Source of the DNA: Nectonema munidae
Taxonomy: Eukaryota; Nematomorpha; Nectonematoida; Nectonematidae
DNA: 64,000 nucleotides
Direction of reading: 5' to 3'
Assembly (NCBI GenBank): GCA_030549495.1
Contig: JAUIRK010000903.1
Span: 1,674,001-1,738,000 of the forward strand
Of this stretch, positions 56,473 through 64,000 are shown piece after piece. The position numbers and the translations under genes are program-made. The notes under the pieces were generated by a model, which saw only the letters and a program-made list of their open reading frames with translations, searched no databases and was not told the DNA's origin. Each line of letters begins with the position of its first letter. Position 1 is the first letter of the stretch.

Positions 56473-59400
56473 AAAAAGTTAATTTTATTGTGGAATCCTC
56501 TTTACCAATCTGTAAACTGGAATTTGAACTCTTCTTCCACTTGCTTCAAAGAAAAGTGTTTGCTTTCAACCAATCGAGATTTAGCTCCATTTGCAGATGC
56601 CATCATTTTTCATTTTCGTAATTTGCCATTCTTTACCAGAATGCCGCATCGCTATTTCCCCCAGCAAATATGGATTTTTTTCCTAATGGTAAGCCGCCCC
56701 ATTTTTATCACGGACTTATTTCGGGCCCGCGACAGCCATCCCAACCCACGTTTTTTACTTGTCTGTATCGCATCCATAGGGAAGAATAGAATAATCTTCC
56801 ATAGCTGGACAGATGGTAATAGTCTTTACGATTGGGAATTGAACCCAGAGCATCTGGATCAATACCCTAATCTGCACTTAATCCTCGCATTTTCACGCTA
56901 GAACCAATGAGATCATGGCCTGAAAAATCAGTTTTTATGAAGATAGGATAATCTTTATTTTGATCGATCATAAACAAAGAAAAAATGAAATAAAATATGT
57001 TTATGGAACATATTTTTTTCTATAAAACCAAAATATACTTAGAAACAGAACTGGGGATCGAAGGGTAAATATCCCACGCTGACTTCGACTCCAACTCCGA
57101 GTACTTAAAGATTTAATAAATTTGAGGCGAACTCTTCTCTTCCGACTTTGACCAAAGAAGGGTCACTCCATATGCTTACAAAAATTGAACTAATAAACGG
57201 CCCCGGCCCCTAAATTTCATTAGATACCGACTCCCCTAAAAGAATTAAAATATTTTAAAATGTGCTCAGAAAATTCGTTTATTTAATGCGTTTCATGCTT
57301 TATATACTTTAGGACGTAAAACGTGGAAATAGAACTGAATTGCTATTACTGCATTATATAATGGTTGGATAGATATAAGACATAAAATGACTATATGATA
57401 AAAAATATAATGCTCAGATTTATTAACAAATCTTGAATCCAAAATAACGAAATCCAATTTTCACAAGTGAAAAATCAGTTATGATGTTTATATTATATTT
57501 TTCAAAAATGCTCTCTAGACTTTCTACTATCGTATTTGTGGGCATATGCATGTTATGAATTTGTGGCTACGAGCATAGAGACCTCAACAGGGGTGTGAGA
57601 GGTGAAGGTGCAACCCTAACCAATTTTTGGGGTGGAAAGTTGTTTTTTTTGCCCTTCTTATATTTTAGCTATATTTATAGCGATTTTGGTACATTTGATC
57701 CAAAATAGATAAACCTCTTTCTTTGGTTCGACTTAAATGCAACAGCAGCGATGAACTGTCTTTTGGTTAAACCGTATCCTTTAAAAATGGAGCACACTGA
57801 GTCAAACCATCAAATCAAGCAGGCCACAAATTTTAATGCTTTTTCTACTCATCTTCTCATCATATGTATCAGTTGCCTCTAATTAGCGAAGCTTATACAC
57901 ACTTCAAAACCAGGGGCGCACATCCGAGGAGGCGAGGGGGGGGGGGGCGACCGCCCCCCCCCCCCCCCCCCCCCCCAATGTTTTCACGGGGGCGAAAACG
58001 TGCTGAGTCCATCATCTCAACCAACCTGCCATACCACCCATAGAGTATGCTGTAGGGGGGTACGTCAAATTAGTTTTCAAAAAACTTAAGTTACGCCCTA
58101 AAATTTTTTAGTTTTTGTTGAAGCTCTATAACTTTTTTCCCTTAAAATTTATTATAAAAGGGAAATCATTTCAAAATGTTAAAAGTTATTTTACTTTTTG
58201 TGGCTTGTATCAATTTTGCTTTTAAACTATTTTTGAATAATGCTGAGTAAAATGAAATAATACGATCTTAATTTTTTGTTTGCACAATTGTAATTTCATT
58301 TTATACACTTGCCCCTGAATCAATCACATTTTTTCATATAAACATCGCAGGGTGTCTAGTAGACTCTTTGCCTTTAGACAAACTATCCAACCTTCAGTTA
58401 TTTGTTTTCTCTATGAATCAGATATCCTTTCATCAATTCCTGTAATGTGCCTGGTAGACTACTTCATTTTTCAAATGAAAAGCCTATTCCACCCCCTAAC
58501 AATTTTGGATTTTTTTAAACTAGTGTGTATTCTTCTGCAAACTTAATTAAAATATTTTCGCTGGAAGTATAGTATTTAAATTCACAAATTTTGTAAAAAA
58601 AAATATAAAGTAGTCTTATAAATTTAGGACTTTAGATATGCTCTGAATACACTCTATTTAGGGTCGACAGACATTTTGCCACATATACAATTCGCCCCAT
58701 AGACAATTCGCCCAATCGACAAATTGTCTCATAGGCTATTTGTTTCATCCATCTTTGTTTATTATATGTGTAAAATTATTAAAAAATTTTATATTCTTGT
58801 TTATTTTATCTCTATTAAATTATTTCAAATTAATTATTTTATCTGTTAATTTTTTTATCATTAAATAATTTTAAATTATTGATGATGAATTTGAAGAAAA
58901 AGATAATTACAATGATATTACAATTACAAAATATTAATTTTTATTTTGTTTAAAAATTTTAAATATTTGTTTCATTTATAAAATAACTGCCTTTCAAAAA
59001 ACAATTCTTAAAAAACTAAATAAAATTAAAATATAGCTATTTTATTGATATGAGTTGTGGTATTAGGCAAAACGTTCATATGCCAAACCGTTTTACGAAA
59101 AATAGTCTTATGAAAAAAGCGTAAAAGAGTCAAAAAAAATTGAAAAAACGGTTTTATAAAACAATAGGGCTAATTGATCTGCATAAATAGAGTAAATTGT
59201 CTATGGCAAGAATTGTATTATAAAAATAGAGCAAATTTTTAATGGAAAGAATTGTCTTATAAAAATAGGACTGGAAGTTTTATAAAAATAATAGAGCGCA
59301 TTCTCTTATAAAAATAATGAAGCAAATTGAGCATGAGGCAAATCGTCTTATGAAAATTATGAGGCGAATTATTTTATGAAAATAATGGGGGAAATTGTTT

Positions 59401-62400
59401 TATGAAAATAGTTAGGCGAATTGTCCATGAGACAAAATGTCTTATGAAAATAATGGGGTGAATTGTCCATGGGACGAACGGTCTTATGAAAATAATGGGG
59501 CGAATTGTCCTATGAAAATAATGGGGCGAATTGTCCATGGGACGAACTGTCTTATGAAAATAATGGGGCGAATTGTCTTATAAAAAGAATGGGGCGAAAT
59601 GTCTGAGGACCTTTTAAAGGATTTCTTGAATATTTGGTCTCCCGTGGTATTTCCAGACCACTAATTTTGAAAATTGCAACAAAAAATTTCGCCCCCCCCC
59701 CCAATAATTTTGAGGATGTGCGCCCCTGTTCAAAACGTAGAATCATAATGCAGTGACACAACGCTGTTTGAAACATTGTACGCGTATGCATAAATGCACC
59801 TTGAAAAAATTACAATCGGAAAACTGATGAAAGTGTTTTACAAAATAAATCAATCTAGAAGAATTTTTGAAACACGTCAATCATACTTTAAGTGTTAATT
59901 ATAATTTCAAATTAATTTTTTTCTGGTAAAAATTTTTTGTGGGTCATTGACTGCGAGTTTTAAATTAGAATGCATTGCAATTTTCCTTCTTTAGGAATCC
60001 CCTTTGAACATGTGCAAGAGTTTAAGCACCGAAATCCCATGCAATTTAACTGAGTATGATGGTCTCTTCAATTGGACTGTCACTTACAAACTAGATTCCA
60101 CCATTCCTCTTCCATATGGCAGAAAAGTCAAGTTAAAGAAGCTGGATCAAATGGAAATCTCTCAATGCAATATTGATAAATCAAAAAAGAAGCGAGATGC
60201 TGTTGCTTACATCAGTGACTGCAATACCTACAATGATCGTCTAAGTTCGTTCTTTTTAAATCTATTTTCAATCCTATTTTAAAGATGTCGGCTATTTAAA
60301 GTTAATTAAGAAGCATTATTGTCATAAAAATAAAATATATATGTATGAAATGATATATCTTTCATAGTCTTTTAAGCTTTTTAGGGTGTCTGTCTTATAA
60401 AATAAAAATGGTTCTCTTAAACTCATATAAAGTGTGATAAAAATACAATTCTAACTGTTGATAAAATAATGAAATCAAATTTTCACATTTTGAAAACCAA
60501 TGCTTTTGCATAATGCTCTCTAGTTTGCATACAAATTAGATTCCACCATTCCTCTTCCATATGGCAGAAAAGTCGAGTTTAGTTACAAAATAAATTCTTT
60601 TAGTTTATCCGCTGAACTTTAAAATCATTGGTTTCTTTACAATTAGTTTCTGTTTGTTTTAATCTTTTTTCAGATTAGGTGATAAGGAAATGATCTTAAG
60701 AATTTAGGCAAAACATTTCATTGAACTTTACCATGCACACCTTAATTTTTTCCATTACCATTTAAGCTCTAAATATATATATATATATATAAGTAACTTC
60801 TTGTACACTTATCGATGCACATTTAGTAGTTGAAAAATTTAAAATTAATGCGAACATATTTTTTTTATTAATTCTTATCGATTTAGTGTTTATCATTACA
60901 ATTCTTTTTGCATAAGAAGGCATCCTCCTCATCAAATAGTGAGATAGAAGTAACCCCATACTGGTTTTGGGCTATACCGCTATTTTTTGAGATATTTCAG
61001 TGTATGCATGTCTAATGTCAATTTATATGTATTCGTATGTATGCATGGGTGTATGTACGTCTAGGTGTTTTTTTTATGGCGAACGTGTATTAAATAGGGA
61101 CTTTTGTATTCTCTATATAACGTTCATTTCTTTTTTCCTTTTAATTAATGTATTTTATACATACTAGCTAGTCTATAATTCACATTTTATATTTACTGAT
61201 GATAATAATTTATGTTAAATAAAAAAATCGTTCTCGGTTCACAAATATTTCAAATAACGATTAAAGGAATTTAGTTTGCAAACCCGGTTGTTCCACTGTA
61301 GTTCTAGAAATGATTTATAATATTCAAAATTTCTAAATTCCTCAGTGATATTTTATTTATATTTGATTCATAGAATTTGTATTCATAAATTATTATTTCA
61401 ATGATTTTAAGTCAAAAGAAAATTAAAAATTAAATTTCATGTTGTCTCTAAATGGTGTTAGGAAAATTTTATTTTATTTATAGATCGCGTTAAATATTTT
61501 TCAAAAAATCTGCTTTTCACTCATAAGTGCCTCCTTATTATTTTAATGAAGAAATAAACTTTTTTTAATTGTTTTGTATCTAAATTTTATATAAAGCAAA
61601 AATTATTAAAATGGCCTCTAGAGGGCCAATACGGCCATGCCAGATAGTAAAAAGTTTCGATAATGCGAGGATTAATACAAATAAATAGGAAAGTTTGTGT
61701 TAAAATGTGAAAAATATGTAAATGTATGTATGTACGACTGCACTAACGCTAAACCTAACACTAATACGAACAGTAATGCTAATTCTACACTAGTCCTAAC
61801 CCCGACAATAGGTTTTCAAGTTTTACACATTAAGACGAATTTATAAAATGGTTGAGCACTTGTTAACTTTTATGCAAATTGAGGAATAAATTTGAATAGT
61901 TAAAATCAGCGTTAACGTGTGATTTTGTTTCCAAAAACGTGAAATTTTTTTTGAAGAAAAGTTTGGAAAAATTTTATAATAATTTGTAGCCAAATAAAAG
62001 TTAATTAAAAAATTTTTAATTAAAGATATGGTGGTTCGCTTGTAAGGTTAGTATTTTTACCCCTTTCAGGAACAATGGAGGTCCCAAAAGTTGACCTCTT
62101 AAAACAACCCATTGAAAAAGAACTCTTGACTGAACCTAATATAGGGCTAATTCGGCAAAACAGCTAATCTGGAACCCCCTAAGTCTAAATCTACAACATA
62201 CGCCTCATATCAATTATAGTTAACCCGTTAACGACCAGAATAATCAGACGATATCTAATGTAAAGCAGAAGATATGTATTAAAAACATTGATACACGCAG
62301 ACGATTTTATTTTTGTAAAGTCGACATATGTCGACTGTGGTCGATAAACGGTTAAGATAAACATAAACTATTTTATTGCCGCACTAAATATTTTCAGGTA

Positions 62401-62464
62401 TACTCGTTCCATGCTGCACTCTAGTGAGTGAAGTGACGGAGACACAGCAAATCAGTGCTTAAGC

Positions 62465-62496
<32 letters not shown>

Positions 62497-63249
62497 GTAT
62501 AGTGGGGACTCACTGTTCATTCAATACATACCTTTTTTATACTGCTAATTAATGCCTAAGATATAACTAAATATCAGGATAAATAAACATATATATAGAT
62601 ATAACTAATATAAAATTTAATTTCTATTTTTGTATCTGTTTATTCCTAAATACACATGTAAATATCTACCAAAAACTTTTTTTTAAATAATTTAGAACGG
62701 CTGGAAAATCTCAAAAGACAACGATTATTGAAGATTGATATTTTTGGAGCTTGCGGAGCTGATAGTAAGTGTGCAATGAGGGATGAAATTTGTGAGTACA
62801 ATTTTGTCAAGGATTTCCACTTTTACTTTGCATGGGAAAATAGTGACTGTAAGGAATATATAACGGAAAAATTTTGGCGCGCTTTATTGTCGTGTTCGGT
62901 GCCTGTTGTCTCTGGCGCGCGCTTATTGGATTACGCATTACAAGCACCCCCAAACTCATTCATCCATACCGCATCCTTCAAAGACGATAGGGAAATGGCG
63001 AAGTACCTCAAGTATTTAACGAAGAACCGAACGGAATACCTTAAGTACCATGCATGGCGTCAACACTACAGCGTTGCTTACACTCACCTAGAAGATGCTT
63101 TCTGCGCTGTTTGTGATGCGTTGTGGAATGAAAATGAAGGTAATCTCAATCAAATCAGACAAAAAAGCATGAAACTATCCAATTGGCTAGATTATCGCAG
63201 TGAATGCGTTAACTTTGTTCACTCAAATAAATTTAACTCAATTACTTGA
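56473..63249 (+). CDS. Alpha-1,3-fucosyltransferase (GT10), three visible exons, 5' end missing
   Basis: Golgi type II enzyme moving fucose from GDP-fucose to N-glycans; core or antenna specificity cannot be told. Exons: 56473-56688, 59995-60238 and 62696-63249 (stop at end), with AG/GT borders and matching phases (about 337 residues). Exon 1 has KKLILLWNPLYQ, CLLSTNRDL, PFADAIIFHFRNLPF and WIFFLM. Exon 2 continues ESPLNM with YDGLFNWTVTYKLDSTIPLP and YISDCNTYND. Exon 3 has IDIFGACG and the GT10 donor-binding signature FYFAWENSDCKEYITEKFW followed by SVPVVSGA. The donor after 60238 is GTCTAAG, not ideal. The cytoplasmic tail and transmembrane anchor must lie upstream. AATAAA near 63330. Introns carry SINE, hAT and TTAA MITE insertions. 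Confidence 0.9.
56757..56920 (-). mobile_element. SINE family 3 in fucosyltransferase intron
   Basis: Inverted tail TATCGCATCCATAGGGAAGA with TCTTCCATAGCTGGACAGAT, then ATTGAACCC (inverted box B) and a head near 56850-56920. Confidence 0.72.
56925..57900. other. Intron DNA of the fucosyltransferase
   Basis: No exon recognised. CGACTCCAACTCCGAGTA near 57090 resembles hAT subterminal sequence; no ends found. Confidence 0.4.
57911..59728. mobile_element. Non-autonomous hAT element, 1.8 kb, perfect 8-bp target duplication
   Basis: The ends are CAGGGGCGCACATCC and, inverted, CAGGGGCGCACATCC, a 15-bp perfect match. TTCAAAAC flanks it at 57903-57910 and 59729-59736. Just inside each end is a G/C homopolymer: 12 G and 23 C near 57936-57976, and a C run near 59691. 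No transposase frame is seen. The right third is a tandem array (59050-59605). It sits in the first visible intron of the fucosyltransferase; the perfect duplication and termini suggest it is fairly young. Confidence 0.92.
59050..59605. repeat. Tandem array inside the hAT element
   Basis: Units of about 25-45 bp built from TTATGAAAATAATGGGGCG, AATTGTCCATGGGACGAAC and AATTGTCTTATG. Units nearest the right end are most alike; those at the left are degenerate, as expected of an array growing from one side. Confidence 0.82.
60531..60579 (+). pseudogene. Duplicated exon fragment of the fucosyltransferase
   Basis: 49 bp matching exon positions 60086-60134 with two mismatches (47/49), 445 bp downstream inside the next intron. 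It covers codons for YKLDSTIPLPYGRKVK. No splice sites or continued frame, so it is a local duplicate and not an alternative exon. Confidence 0.85.
60590..62220. other. Intron DNA of the fucosyltransferase
   Basis: No exon recognised. A TA run lies near 60775-60791, and CTAA-rich imperfect repetition at 61740-61805. Confidence 0.4.
62224..62351 (+). mobile_element. TTAA-flanked MITE (piggyBac-type), copy 2
   Basis: TTAA at 62220-62223 and 62352-62355. The ends are CCCGTTAACGACCA and, inverted, CCGTTTATCGACCA. Inside are AGAATAATCAGACGAT and TTTTGTAAAGTCGACATATG, matching the copy at 17928-18045 in the opposite orientation. 128 bp. It contains the palindrome GTCGACATATGTCGAC. Confidence 0.82.
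62467..62495 (+). repeat. (TTA)n microsatellite
   Basis: About ten uninterrupted TTA units. Confidence 0.9.
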
Positions 63250-63918
63250 AAAACTCTAATCTCTACTTTCGTACAAACACAGGATAACAGTACCAAGAAA
63301 AGAGCAAGTGCTCTTCTAAGTCAATATTAAATAAAAGAGCCTTTCCAAAATGTAAGATTCATTTGTTTGTTCTCTATCGTATCAGGACAATTAACCTTTT
63401 TTTGTTCATTACTGATTTTTTGTATTATATTTTACGTAACTAAAAAACCTGAAATAAATGAACCTTGAGATAACATTTTTTATTAAATGAATTTTTAATG
63501 AACAATAATAATCAATATATTTATAAGATTATTTTTAAGTTTAGCTGATTTTTAACAAAATACACCAATAACATAACAATCTGTGTGAGGTGACGAGGAG
63601 AGAGAGAGATTTTTTGCGAGAATAAGCATTAGTTTACTTTGCCAATTCCTAAGTCGATTTCCAAAGCACTAATTTCACTTGACTCAAAACTCGTTTTCAT
63701 GACGAGATCCTCACACTGTTTGGAGAGTTTATGCCATTTAACTGTCAAACCTCTTGATATTTACATACATTTTGTATCTCGTTATTCCTGCTACATCCAA
63801 TTTATCATGAAGCTAACCAAGAAAATAAAGACACATCTTTTTTATTCATTATAATCGAGAATACAAGCTAAACGCTTGTATTATAAACAAAGTTTGATAC
63901 ACCACCTCGTGTAAAATT
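63250..63918. other. 3' UTR of the fucosyltransferase and unassigned DNA
   Basis: AATAAA sites near 63330 and 63453. On the minus strand, 63750-63637 has a 43-codon frame ending in a stop (TVKWHKLSKQCEDLVMKTSF in it). It looks protein-like but has no known signature. The short inverted repeat ATACAAGC/GCTTGTAT lies near 63860. Confidence 0.35.
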
Positions 63919-64000
63919 TTATTCTCCAATTGCCTTATAAGTATCAGAAAAATTAAATCCACTTTTCTTCAATTTTCCATTAACACCAGCATCTTTGATG
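63919..64000 (-). CDS. Possible C-terminus of a minus-strand gene
   Basis: The minus frame entering from the right edge encodes IKDAGVNGKLKKSGFNFSDT followed by YKAIGE and a stop at 63919-63921. The composition looks like real protein in otherwise AT-rich DNA, and the frame is open to the edge, but 26 codons are too few to name a family. It would converge with the fucosyltransferase. Confidence 0.3.
   Translation of the reverse strand, partial: IKDAGVNGKLKKSGFNFSDTYKAIGE

Noticed and set aside
56390-56480. Signal-anchor exon of the fucosyltransferase at 56390
   Set aside because: Out of frame with the exon at 56473, and joining them would need an intron of about 36 bp with weak sites.
61740-61805. 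Interstitial telomere repeat
   Set aside because: CTAA-rich phrases are irregular and never form consecutive CCTAA units.
63850-63885. Hairpin ATACAAGC/GCTTGTAT as a terminator or histone-type signal
   Set aside because: Short perfect stems of this size arise often in AT-rich DNA and there is no adjoining gene end that fits.

Overview
This is AT-rich nuclear DNA from an animal, with genes far apart, introns, and many transposon remnants. Three host genes are supported. The spliced KMT5A (PR-Set7) histone methyltransferase is on the minus strand (4481-7457). An apparently intronless UDP-glucose:glycoprotein glucosyltransferase, UGGT, is on the plus strand (33069-37946). A spliced alpha-1,3-fucosyltransferase is on the plus strand (56473-63249). 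The protein families, the tRNA-derived SINEs and the base composition suit an arthropod. A copepod such as a salmon louse is my guess, but the sequence alone does not prove it.

Layout. 1-4480: a 150-bp tandem repeat array and a hAT fragment. 4481-7457: KMT5A, with a pogo/Tigger-like element in its second visible intron. 8.0-21 kb: SINEs, hAT and piggyBac fossils, a TTAA-flanked MITE, and a hAT MITE inserted in a SINE. 21.2-26.96 kb: a Helitron whose middle is replaced by a 3'-truncated LINE. 27-33 kb: short inverted-repeat elements, a LINE tail, and the N-terminal half of a piggyBac whose probable terminus is about 550 bp upstream of UGGT. 33.0-37.9 kb: UGGT. 38-53 kb: a piggyBac end, two broken LINEs on opposite strands (one holding a precise TTAA MITE), a hAT end, and SINEs nested in SINEs. 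53-56.4 kb: SINEs in unassigned DNA. 56.5-63.2 kb: the fucosyltransferase, with a 1.8-kb hAT element in one intron and a TTAA MITE in the next. The right edge may hold the last codons of another minus-strand gene.

The genes are not an operon. UGGT (ER glycoprotein quality control) and the fucosyltransferase (later, in the Golgi) both belong to glycoprotein processing, but I see no sign that they are co-regulated. The best observations are about transposon biology: a TTAA MITE family beside piggyBac fossils, two hAT insertions with perfect 8-bp target duplications, and a Helitron-LINE composite that a single deletion can explain. I found no clear novel protein system, and no LTR retroelement or virus-like element.
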